In this document: positions 1 to 7,790 of the stretch, piece by piece
Layout: each line of letters starts with the position of its first letter
Numbering within the stretch: position 1 is the first letter of the stretch
Origin: Oscillospiraceae bacterium
Lineage (GTDB): Bacteria > Bacillota > Clostridia > Saccharofermentanales > Saccharofermentanaceae
Direction: 5' to 3'
Length of the DNA: 64,000 nucleotides
Assembly: GCA_902764825.1 (NCBI GenBank)
Contig: CACWXL010000002.1
Span: 248,001 to 312,000 of the forward strand
Notes under the pieces: generated by a model
Database searches by the model: none
What the model was told of the DNA's origin: nothing
Seen by the model: the letters and a program-made list of their open reading frames with translations, nothing else
Program-made: the position numbers and the translations under genes

Positions 1-83
1 TCAAATAAAACTCCGTTAGAGCATTCAAGCACAACAGAGTAATCAAGAACAATAGAAAAATACTTGCTCAAGCCTTCAAACAT
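1..83 (-). CDS. N-terminal fragment of an unidentified protein, cut by the window edge
   Basis: An open frame starts at the ATG at 83 and runs off the left edge. It gives 27 residues beginning MFEGLSKYFSIVLDYS. It is supported by a ribosome-binding site (AGAAGG, 10 nt upstream of the ATG) and by a good promoter 27 bp further upstream. The fragment is hydrophobic and has no motif I recognise. It may be the start of a small membrane protein, but family and function cannot be assigned from this much sequence. Confidence 0.5.
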   Translation of the reverse strand, partial: MFEGLSKYFSIVLDYSVVLECSNGVLF

Positions 84-109
84 TATCTAAACACCTTCTC
101 TCCACCGTA

Positions 110-138
110 ATTCTAAAATATGGCACTTTAGAATTCAA
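110..138 (-). promoter_or_regulatory. Sigma-A type promoter for the edge gene
   Basis: Reading the minus strand, a -35 box TTGAAT (133-138) and a -10 box TAGAAT (110-115) are separated by 17 bp. They lie in the AT-rich gap between the MutS-like gene and the edge gene. The transcript would begin near 103 and carry the ribosome-binding site of the edge gene. Confidence 0.55.
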
Positions 139-217
139 GTAAGGGAAGAAAGAGATTTAATAAAAAACGAACAATTTTAACATAAATCACGTAAATTTGT
201 GGTAATTGTACTCTCTG

Positions 218-2080
218 TCACTCTATGCCGACCAGTTTCATTAGGTATTTTGCATTAGATTGTCTGCTTATTCCTGCAGAGAGCTTATAGTCGAAGACGA
301 TCTCCTTGTCTGTATAAGACTCAGAAAAATGATAATATCTGATATTTTTAAAACCTGTCTCGGTCTTGTCGATCATCGCATAATCGTGGGTTGTCATAAG
401 GCCGCAGATATGGGGCTTAGAGAGCTTCTTAAGCACGGTAAGAGCACCTTCGGTCCTGTCATCCGAATTCGTTCCTCTGAATATCTCATCGATCAGGAAT
501 AACAAAGCCTTCTGCTCCCCTGCCGCATTAACTATTCCGGAGATCCTTATGAGCTCTGCTTTAAAGGTGCTCATGTTCTCTTCGATGCTGTCAACGATCC
601 TCATTGAGCTCATGACTCTCATTCTTCCGAGCTTAAGAGATGTTGCAGGAACAAGGCCGCCCGTGTATGCCAATACTGAACATACTCCGACAGTTCTTAT
701 CATCGTTGTCTTACCGGACATATTAGAGCCTGTGATGATAGCTATGTCATTGCTCAGCTTTACGGAATTCCTTACAACGGTATCCGATGCAAGAAGCGGA
801 TGAGCCAGATCAGATCCTTCGAAAAACGCATTTTCTGCTGCATCATCCGATTCAACGAATTCAGGGAATGTGCTGACAGACAGGACAAGACCTGTCTGTG
901 CTGCGCACATCAATGCTTCGACTTCAGATAATCCGTCAATGTAGGACGGAAGGAATTTGCCGTGATCAACAGCCCAGTTGCCAAGCATAAACGAGATCAG
1001 ATAATCCAAAGGCGCAATGAGATTTAATAACAGAGCAAATAGCGGCTGTGAACGAAGTCCTGCGATCCTTAATACGCTGTTGAGCTTTCTTAGCGATCCG
1101 TATGCGCCTTCTGTCTTATCAGATCCCTTTATAAGTGACTTAAGCCCCTGTTCCTCAAAGCCTGCATTCTCAAGTATCTTATAGAGTTTAAGAATGGTCT
1201 TAACCTGGGCGGGCATGCCTTCACAAGCCTTAAGATAAGTGTCGTTGAAGATGCGTCCTGCCATGAAGATAAACAGGTTAATGATAAGGCACGAAGGGAT
1301 CGTTGCAGCCGCATAATCAGGAACGATGATGTAGGCTGCAGGAACAGATAACCATATGACGCATCCGATGATACCAAGAACATTAGCCACAGCCTTTGTT
1401 TTCGAGCCTGTCTTGGCAAAATCCATCAGAGCCTTAGGATCCTTGAACATCCTGCCGAGCCTTGCCGTTGCCTGATAATCCATAAGTACATCAGGCTTAT
1501 CACACAATGCCTTGACGGAAGCCTGCTTTGATTTGAGTTCTGAAGCCTTGATGCCTGAAACATGAGGATTAAGAAGGCTGTCTGCAAATCTCCTTCTTCC
1601 AAAAGATGTCTCAGAAACATTAAGCAATGAGAATAATGACTTCTTGCCGAATACATCAAGATCCATGCAATAGTCATGGTCCGGAACTTCGAATTCCCTG
1701 CCGTAAAGCCTGTTCTTTGCAAGACCGATGTCTTCTGCCCTCTTTAGGCCCTTTACCGCAATGTTTCTAAGCTCATTGAAGTCACCTTTGATCCTCGCGA
1801 TATAAGAAGCATTTACCTTTGAAAGTTCATTCAGATAATTGACCTTATCGAGTATTCCGCCATGGACTATGCAAAGCACGATGAATACGATAAACAAGGC
1901 ACCGCCCGCAAAATATAGGGCCGGGATCTTAGCTGCATAAGCGCTTATAAAAAGTGCCGCAGAACCTAAGAAAGATATCAGTCTTAAAAATGATAAAATG
2001 CCGCTCTGCTTTCCGTATTTAGCAAGATCGGCAATTATCGATTTATCTTTTTCTTCGTAGTAATTAAGATTTGCTTTCAT
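218..2080 (-). CDS. Membrane-anchored MutS-family ATPase
   Basis: This 620-residue protein ends in a MutS domain V ATPase. The Walker A loop reads GSNMSGKTTMIRTVG and the Walker B region reads DEIFRGTNSDDR. Unlike MutS1 it lacks the mismatch-recognition domain and has two hydrophobic segments near its N-terminus, with more around residues 225-275. This matches the membrane-associated MutS-like proteins common in Clostridia, whose role is not settled. The ATG at 2080 is chosen because it has GAAGAAGG just upstream. A longer open frame to 2287 only reads the sirtuin tail out of frame. The gene overlaps the sirtuin stop by 17 bp, so the two are probably translationally coupled. Mismatch repair proper should not be assumed. 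Confidence 0.85.
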   Translation of the reverse strand: MKANLNYYEEKDKSIIADLAKYGKQSGILSFLRLISFLGSAALFISAYAAKIPALYFAGGALFIVFIVLCIVHGGILDKVNYLNELSKVNASYIARIKGDFNELRNIAVKGLKRAEDIGLAKNRLYGREFEVPDHDYCMDLDVFGKKSLFSLLNVSETSFGRRRFADSLLNPHVSGIKASELKSKQASVKALCDKPDVLMDYQATARLGRMFKDPKALMDFAKTGSKTKAVANVLGIIGCVIWLSVPAAYIIVPDYAAATIPSCLIINLFIFMAGRIFNDTYLKACEGMPAQVKTILKLYKILENAGFEEQGLKSLIKGSDKTEGAYGSLRKLNSVLRIAGLRSQPLFALLLNLIAPLDYLISFMLGNWAVDHGKFLPSYIDGLSEVEALMCAAQTGLVLSVSTFPEFVESDDAAENAFFEGSDLAHPLLASDTVVRNSVKLSNDIAIITGSNMSGKTTMIRTVGVCSVLAYTGGLVPATSLKLGRMRVMSSMRIVDSIEENMSTFKAELIRISGIVNAAGEQKALLFLIDEIFRGTNSDDRTEGALTVLKKLSKPHICGLMTTHDYAMIDKTETGFKNIRYYHFSESYTDKEIVFDYKLSAGISRQSNAKYLMKLVGIE

Positions 2081-3053
2081 CCTTCTTCGCCTTTGAAGCT
2101 GCAGGTTTCTTAGCTGAAGGTTTCTTGGTTGTTTCTTTCTTCGGAGCAGCCTTGGAAGCTGTCTTTGAAGCTGTTTTGGATGCCGCCTTTGATGTTGTTG
2201 TTTTCGAAGTTGTCTTCTTGGAAGTTGTCTTCTTGGCAGCAGTTTTCTTTGCGCCTGCCTTGGAGGTTGATGTCTTCCTTGAAACACGCTTTGGAACTAC
2301 TTTATCAAGGACTTCACCTACATTGTCGTGAATCGTAAGCAGAGCCTTAAGATCCATGTATGTCGAACTCTTGTTGATGATAACGATCCTGTCGTGCTTT
2401 AAGAACTGCGCGAAAGTAGCAGCCGGATAGACCGTAAGTGAAGTGCCTGCAATGATCATGAGGTCGCATTTCTTTACTGCCTTAATGGCATTATCAACGT
2501 TCTCATGCTCTAAGTTCTCTTCATAAAGAACGATGTCAGGTCTTACGATACCGCCACACTTGTCACAGTGAGGTACGCCTTCCTGTGAAGCGATGTATTC
2601 GATATTGAACTTCTTACCGCAGTTCATGCAGTAGTTTCTGTAAACGGAACCGTGAAGCTCTATTACGCACTTGCTGCCTGCTTCCTGGTGAAGGTTGTCG
2701 ATATTCTGGGTAATGATAGCCTTAAGCTTTCCCTGTCTCTCAAGTCTTACAAGAGCCTTGTGAGCCTTGTTGGGTCTTGCATCGGGATAAATGAGCTTAC
2801 GCTTATAGAAATCATAGAATTCTTCCGGATGCTCCATAAAGAAGTCATGAGCTATGATGTCGATAGGTCTGTACTTCGTGCCGCTCTCGGTATTATAGAT
2901 ACCTGCGCCGCTTCTGAAATCCGGGATTCCGCTCTCGGTAGATACACCTGCTCCGCCAAGGAACACGATGTACTTAGACTCTTCGATCAACTCTTTGAGT
3001 TGCTTTATCTTGTCGTCTCTGACACTGCCGAATCTGTCAATCCTAGTTTCCAC
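2064..3053 (-). CDS. Sir2-family NAD-dependent protein deacylase with a basic C-terminal tail
   Basis: A 329-residue sirtuin closely resembling Thermotoga Sir2. It removes acyl groups from lysine using NAD+. It has the NAD-binding loop GAGVSTESGIPDFRS (35-49), TQNIDNLHQEAG (115-126), the catalytic His of HGS (134), four zinc cysteines (142, 145, 163, 166) and GTSLTVYPAA (203-212). The fold ends near residue 255. Residues 256-329 form a low-complexity Lys/Ala/Ser/Thr tail with repeated KKT, SKT and AAK units, like histone H1 or bacterial histone-H1-like proteins. The tail is unusual for this family and may bind nucleic acid; that is inference. The gene is in an operon with the PH-domain gene (13-bp gap) and the MutS-like gene. 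Confidence 0.93.
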   Translation of the reverse strand: METRIDRFGSVRDDKIKQLKELIEESKYIVFLGGAGVSTESGIPDFRSGAGIYNTESGTKYRPIDIIAHDFFMEHPEEFYDFYKRKLIYPDARPNKAHKALVRLERQGKLKAIITQNIDNLHQEAGSKCVIELHGSVYRNYCMNCGKKFNIEYIASQEGVPHCDKCGGIVRPDIVLYEENLEHENVDNAIKAVKKCDLMIIAGTSLTVYPAATFAQFLKHDRIVIINKSSTYMDLKALLTIHDNVGEVLDKVVPKRVSRKTSTSKAGAKKTAAKKTTSKKTTSKTTTSKAASKTASKTASKAAPKKETTKKPSAKKPAASKAKKDESKS

Positions 3054-3066
3054 TTCTTAACCTCGA

Positions 3067-3522
3067 TCAATGAACATCAGGTATTCCGTCGCCGTCAAGA
3101 TCAATGCCTTCAATGTCACCGTGATCATGGAACATTCCTGCAGCACCGAACATCTCCTTGCCGGTAACACGCTTCTCGTCACGTCTCTGTTCAACCAGAT
3201 TGCTTAAAGCCTTCCTGATCCTGTCAGGAGTCTTGATATTCTTAAGTTCAAGAACAGGTGTGGTCTTATCAGCTGTAGTTAAGATGACCGAACCGACACC
3301 GAATATCTTTTGCCAAAGTGTCTGCTTAAATGTGATATCCAAAACCCTGTATAAAAGGATCTCTTCGGAACTTACGTTGATGATACCCTTCTTAAGATAC
3401 AGTTTATTCTGAGTGAAGCTGTAGATGGTAAAAGATATGGGCATGCCTAAATATCTTTTCCTGTCCTGCCAGAGAAGTTCTTCCTTCTCGGTAAGGTTTG
3501 TAAGTTTATCGATTCTGCCCAT
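3067..3522 (-). CDS. Bacterial PH-domain-like protein with a calcium-loop-like C-terminus
   Basis: A 151-residue protein. Residues 20-105 look like a bacterial pleckstrin-homology (bPH) beta-sandwich: alternating strands, a segment like YSFTQNKLYLKKGII, and the LLYRVLDITFKQTLWQKIFGVG stretch typical of YdbT/bPH2 proteins. There is no signal peptide or membrane segment. The C-terminus carries an acidic DLDGDGIPD sequence resembling EF-hand or dockerin-type calcium loops. The ATG at 3522 is preferred over an upstream in-frame one because AAGGGAG lies 8 nt before it. It is the first gene of the PH-sirtuin-MutS-like operon. The molecular role is unknown. Confidence 0.75.
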   Translation of the reverse strand: MGRIDKLTNLTEKEELLWQDRKRYLGMPISFTIYSFTQNKLYLKKGIINVSSEEILLYRVLDITFKQTLWQKIFGVGSVILTTADKTTPVLELKNIKTPDRIRKALSNLVEQRRDEKRVTGKEMFGAAGMFHDHGDIEGIDLDGDGIPDVH

Positions 3523-3568
3523 AAAGAAAGCTCCCTTCGAGAAAGCAAAATTGTTCTTCACAACTTAC

Positions 3569-3598
3569 ATTATAATAAAAAACACTTTATGTGTACAA
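3569..3598 (-). promoter_or_regulatory. Promoter of the PH-domain/sirtuin/MutS-like operon
   Basis: Minus-strand -35 TTGTAC (3593-3598) and -10 TATAAT (3569-3574) are spaced by 18 bp. A small inverted repeat, ACACTTTATGTGT, lies within the spacer and could be an operator, though it is short. Confidence 0.6.
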
Positions 3599-3628
3599 AG
3601 AAATAAAAAATGAAATGTAATATTAATA

Positions 3629-5527
3629 TTACGTATTCTTCTTATCCGTATTTTGTGTCCTTACCGGATCTATGATCTCGTTATAATCGAAAAGATCCTT
3701 GTAGGCCTTTCTGTTCAGGGTCGTATAACTCATCATGGCGCGGTCGACAAACAGATAATTATCGCCGTAGATATGATAAGGCGTAGCGCCGCCGCCGAAG
3801 AATATCCTGAAACCGCGGTTCTTGAAATATACTGCCCTATCATCCGTACCATAGATATAATTGCCGTTCGGATATACCAATATGTGGACTTCTCCGAAAA
3901 GACTTCCTATCTGGTCCTGCCACTTTACGAAGTCATCTATCAGGACCTGCTTCTCGGTATTTCTGCAGTCTGCAATATAAGAGTAGGTGCAGGATGCAAA
4001 CTTCCAGCCGTTGTCGGCAAGGACGTTCTTTATCTCCATGACCTTCTCTCTTGCAAAATCGATATCCTCATTCGTGATATTGGTAAGCTGCGGAAGATTT
4101 GCAGCCGACAATGCGGCATTCCTGTCTTCAAGTTCACCTGCGGCAACGACATAACCGAAACATGCTTCATGTCCGCTTACCGATATGATGCCCTTGGCTC
4201 CGTCATATGTGAAATCAGGATGCTTTTCGACAAAGACATCAAGGAGTCCTATTGCCTCTGCAGTTCTGCTGACTACGGTCTCGCCCGCATTGTTCTGATA
4301 CTCGCCGCAGACCTGGTTCTCGTCGTTAAGTACCAGTCTTCTGCAAGTGCCGCATCTGTAATCGGCAACACCATACTGAAGGTCCTCGATAACCACGATC
4401 AAGGGCTTCTTCCCCTTCGGCACTTTAAGGTTGCGCTCCAAGAGGAACGTAGGATCGCTCTGGTCGATAAGATCTTCAACGTCCACAAGAACATATCCCC
4501 TCTCATAAAGGTTCTCAAGGATCTTCTCGAATTCCTTTATCGTGAGATGAAGATTCGTATTGGTCGAATGATAACGGCCGGAAAAAGCAACATCACTGTC
4601 AGCAATGAGAGATCTTACACAGATGCACTCGATCTTGCCCCTGTATTCCTTGACTTCGCTTGTATGCGATGTCGCAGTCAGAAGATTGCTCTTGATCATT
4701 TCATCTTCAGGGAAGATCACCGCAAGATCCGAGAAAAGGCTCTCTGCAGAATAGAACTTATATGTTGCAAGCAGGTGCTCGCCTTCAGCCATCATGGGCT
4801 CATACATCATCTCTTTTATTGCCGAGATCCTCTTATCACAGTAGTCACCGACAAAGCCTTCGTAATTGCCGTTAACCTGTGTATATTTCTTTACGGCTGC
4901 GATGTAATCACCTTTCTCGAGCGAATCCTCTGCAGTCTGGACATCACCTGTAGCCGTCTCGATAAAATCCAATTCACGGAGCAGCGGGTTTGCCGTCGCA
5001 GAGAAGTTACCGATCGGCTGGAGCTGGTCAAAGAAATATGTGACAACAGGCTTTTCGACCTTGCCCAGAAGGAATTCCTCACAGATGCTGTAAAGCCTTT
5101 CCGATACAACCGAGCTCGTAAGCTCTTTCATGGAATCGAGGAAATTAATATCACTCGGCGTAAGAACATAACGGTTGCTGATGATACGGTTGCATAACTC
5201 GTCTACATGCTCCCTTACGATATTCTGCATATCATCGAGCATCTGGACGCGCATAACATTGGAAGCCTGTTCATCGGGTGATGACTTAAGCACTTCATCC
5301 TGTATGCCGCGGTAGATATCCAGAGCATCAGCATAGCGCCCTTCATTTATGGCAAGCTCGAAGCTCGGTACTGTCTCAAGTTCATAAGCATTCTTTCTTC
5401 CGAGAACAAACGTCGTTACTGTCAGTGCGATGAGCATGACAGCGCAAAGAACAGCAGCGAGGCCGTAACCTCTCGTGTCCTTTATCTCGTCTTCTGCAAC
5501 ATGATACTCGGAAGAAAATACCGTCAC
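3629..5527 (-). CDS. Membrane-anchored protein with a divergent polysaccharide-deacetylase-like domain
   Basis: A 632-residue protein with a short cytoplasmic N-terminus, one membrane anchor (about residues 24-44) and a large outside region. Residues 50-300 are helical and may contain tetratricopeptide-like units. The second half resembles the NodB/polysaccharide-deacetylase fold: PLIVVIEDLQYG may replace the usual TFDDG strand, followed by SGHEACFGY and a terminal HILVYPNGNY segment. The classical metal-binding motifs are not clearly present, so catalysis is doubtful. The start is GTG, sharing a 4-nt GTGA overlap with the parC stop codon, which implies translational coupling. A cell-envelope role is inferred from topology and fold only. 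Confidence 0.65.
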   Translation of the reverse strand: MTVFSSEYHVAEDEIKDTRGYGLAAVLCAVMLIALTVTTFVLGRKNAYELETVPSFELAINEGRYADALDIYRGIQDEVLKSSPDEQASNVMRVQMLDDMQNIVREHVDELCNRIISNRYVLTPSDINFLDSMKELTSSVVSERLYSICEEFLLGKVEKPVVTYFFDQLQPIGNFSATANPLLRELDFIETATGDVQTAEDSLEKGDYIAAVKKYTQVNGNYEGFVGDYCDKRISAIKEMMYEPMMAEGEHLLATYKFYSAESLFSDLAVIFPEDEMIKSNLLTATSHTSEVKEYRGKIECICVRSLIADSDVAFSGRYHSTNTNLHLTIKEFEKILENLYERGYVLVDVEDLIDQSDPTFLLERNLKVPKGKKPLIVVIEDLQYGVADYRCGTCRRLVLNDENQVCGEYQNNAGETVVSRTAEAIGLLDVFVEKHPDFTYDGAKGIISVSGHEACFGYVVAAGELEDRNAALSAANLPQLTNITNEDIDFAREKVMEIKNVLADNGWKFASCTYSYIADCRNTEKQVLIDDFVKWQDQIGSLFGEVHILVYPNGNYIYGTDDRAVYFKNRGFRIFFGGGATPYHIYGDNYLFVDRAMMSYTTLNRKAYKDLFDYNEIIDPVRTQNTDKKNT

Positions 5528-7785
5528 TTCAAATCATCAAAGCTTACCTGCTTTGCCTCCAATGAGTTTTCCTTAATGTAATAGCCAATAGCAGGAACTT
5601 TACGTATCCTGTAATACTCAGGATCCTGTACATCAACTTCCGCAAGACGTGAGAGCGATCTTAATACCGATCCCTTCTTGGATGCGAGGAGCTGGACACC
5701 CTGTGTCGTTCTCGTAGTCTTGAGCGGGATCAGCGAAGCCTTAAATACTGCTGCTTTATCAAGCGTATTGGTAACGATAAGATCCGGATCCTCTTCTTCG
5801 TCAAGAAGGATGAATCCTACTGCCTTACTGCCGTCAAAATAAGCATTGATAAGCTTCTTTCTGTTCTGCTTTGTCTCATACGAAGATATGGGGAATCTTG
5901 CAGCCTTACCGTTCTCGAAAGCGATAAAGAGTATGCCCTTATAGTCCGTCGTGGAGATCATGAACATCGGTCTCTCACCGTCTTCCATTTCGAGCTCGCT
6001 GTTGAGGTAGTGACCGAGATCACCCGGCTTCGTATCGGAGAAATCGTAAACATGAGTCTTATAGAGATTGCACTTATCCGTGAAGATCAGGAGGTCTGAT
6101 CTGTTCTCACATTCAAAGCCCATAAAGATCTCATCGTCATCTTTGGTCTTAAGTTCACCCGCACTCTGCAAGGACTTCATCGTGTGCTTCTTGAGGTAGC
6201 CGTGACGTGTGAGCATCAGGTGGAGCCTGTAGTCAGGGATAACATCTGCCTCAACAAATGTCTCTGTCTCCTCTGCTCCTACGAGTTCGGATCTTCTGGG
6301 CTGGCCGTACTTCTCTGCTACTTCTTTCAGTGTCTTGGCAATGAGATTGTTGATCCTTCTGGGACTGCCGAGGAGATCCTCAGTATCGGCGATATCAGCC
6401 TTGAGCTTATCCCTGTCGGATATCCTGTTAAGGATGTACTGCTTATTGATGTTGCGGAGCTTGATCTCAGCAACATATTCAGCCTGCTCCTCATCGATTC
6501 CGAAGCCCTTCATGAGGTTAGGGATAACGTCAGCTTCAAGCTCTGTCTCCCTGATGATCTTAATTGCCTTATCGATGTCGAGAAGGATGACTGCGAGACC
6601 GTCTAACAGATGCAGTCTCTTCTTCATCTTATCAAGGTTAAAGGCAAGCTCACGGCAGACGCATGTCCTTCTCCACTTGAGCCATTCGTCAAGGATCTGG
6701 GCGATGCCCATGACTCTCGGCGAACCGTCTATGAGGATATTGAAATTGCATGAGAAAGTATCTTCAAGCTTTGTAAATCTGAAGAGCTTTGTCATGAGCT
6801 GCTCGTGATCAGTGCCGCGCTTGCAGTCGATCGTGATCTTAAGACCGTCAAGGTCTGTCTCGTCACGGATGTCGGCTATCTCTTTTGCCTTGCCGCTCTT
6901 AACGAGATCCGCGATGTTGTCGATGATGGCCTCAACGCTCGTGGAATAAGGGATCTCCGTGATCTCAATGAGATTCTTTGCCTTATCGACCTGATACTTT
7001 GCTCTAACGGAGAATGTTCCCTTGCCGGTATCGTAGATGGCCTTCATCTGCTCCTTGTTGTAAAGGATCTTTCCGCCGCCGGAAAAGTCAGGTGCGGGCA
7101 TGATCTCCAAAAGATCGGTATCGGGATCTCTCATATATGCTTCTGCAGCTGCGCAGACTTCAGCGAGGTTAAATGAGCAGATATTCGATGCCATACCTAC
7201 GGCGATACCCTGGTTGGCATTTACGAGAACAGCCGGGAATGTTGTAGGAAGAAGCGACGGTTCCTTAAGAGTACCGTCGTAGTTATCGATCATGTCGACA
7301 GCATCCTTGTCGATGCCCTTGAAGATCTCTTCGCAGATCTTCTCAAGTCTTACTTCCGTATAACGCGGAGCAGCACACTGCATGTCTCTGGAATACTGCT
7401 TACCGAAGTTACCCTTTGAATCAACGAACGGATGGAGCAAGGAACCGTTGCCCCTTGTAAGTCTTACCATCGTGTCGTAGATAGCCTGGTCACCGTGAGG
7501 ATTGAGCTTCATGGTCTGGCCTACTACGTTTGCAGACTTTGTCCTGTTGCCGCCCAGAAGGCCCATCTTATACATCGTATAAAGCAGCTTTCTGTGTGAA
7601 GGCTTGAAGCCGTCGATCTCAGGAATAGCACGTGATACGATGACGCTCATCGCATACGGCATATAGTTGATCTCGAGCATGTCAGTTATCGGCTGATCGA
7701 TAGCCGGCATGTCCTTCGCATTGCTGTCTGTAAGCTTTGCTTTAAGTGAATCTGAAATGATATCTTCTTTTTTCTTACGTGCCAT
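5524..7785 (-). CDS. parC: Type IIA topoisomerase subunit A (ParC/GyrA family, topo IV-like)
   Basis: A 753-residue DNA-cleaving subunit. It opens with the winged-helix breakage-reunion domain (PYAMSVIVSRAIPEIDGFKP, residues 43-62). The active-site Tyr is residue 142 in AAPRYTE, and the C-terminal half forms the DNA-wrapping region. The quinolone-binding segment reads HGDQAIYD, with Gln100 where E. coli GyrA has Ser83. I recall this as normal for the second, topo IV-like clostridial A subunit rather than as acquired resistance. It lies 5 bp downstream of the B subunit and overlaps the next gene by 4 nt. It should act with ParE in unlinking daughter chromosomes. GyrA versus ParC is not fully settled by sequence alone. 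Confidence 0.88.
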   Translation of the reverse strand: MARKKKEDIISDSLKAKLTDSNAKDMPAIDQPITDMLEINYMPYAMSVIVSRAIPEIDGFKPSHRKLLYTMYKMGLLGGNRTKSANVVGQTMKLNPHGDQAIYDTMVRLTRGNGSLLHPFVDSKGNFGKQYSRDMQCAAPRYTEVRLEKICEEIFKGIDKDAVDMIDNYDGTLKEPSLLPTTFPAVLVNANQGIAVGMASNICSFNLAEVCAAAEAYMRDPDTDLLEIMPAPDFSGGGKILYNKEQMKAIYDTGKGTFSVRAKYQVDKAKNLIEITEIPYSTSVEAIIDNIADLVKSGKAKEIADIRDETDLDGLKITIDCKRGTDHEQLMTKLFRFTKLEDTFSCNFNILIDGSPRVMGIAQILDEWLKWRRTCVCRELAFNLDKMKKRLHLLDGLAVILLDIDKAIKIIRETELEADVIPNLMKGFGIDEEQAEYVAEIKLRNINKQYILNRISDRDKLKADIADTEDLLGSPRRINNLIAKTLKEVAEKYGQPRRSELVGAEETETFVEADVIPDYRLHLMLTRHGYLKKHTMKSLQSAGELKTKDDDEIFMGFECENRSDLLIFTDKCNLYKTHVYDFSDTKPGDLGHYLNSELEMEDGERPMFMISTTDYKGILFIAFENGKAARFPISSYETKQNRKKLINAYFDGSKAVGFILLDEEEDPDLIVTNTLDKAAVFKASLIPLKTTRTTQGVQLLASKKGSVLRSLSRLAEVDVQDPEYYRIRKVPAIGYYIKENSLEAKQVSFDDLK

Positions 7786-7790
7786 TTAAA

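Noticed and set aside
2081..2287. 69-residue Arg/Gln-rich N-terminal extension of the MutS-like protein
   Set aside because: It is the sirtuin Lys/Ala tail read in another frame and has no ribosome-binding site at its start; the ATG at 2080 does.
3653..5197. 514-codon plus-strand frame opposite the deacetylase-like gene
   Set aside because: It is an antisense shadow: no ribosome-binding site, no recognisable domain, Cys/Ile-rich composition, and the minus-strand protein has clear domain structure and coupling to parC.
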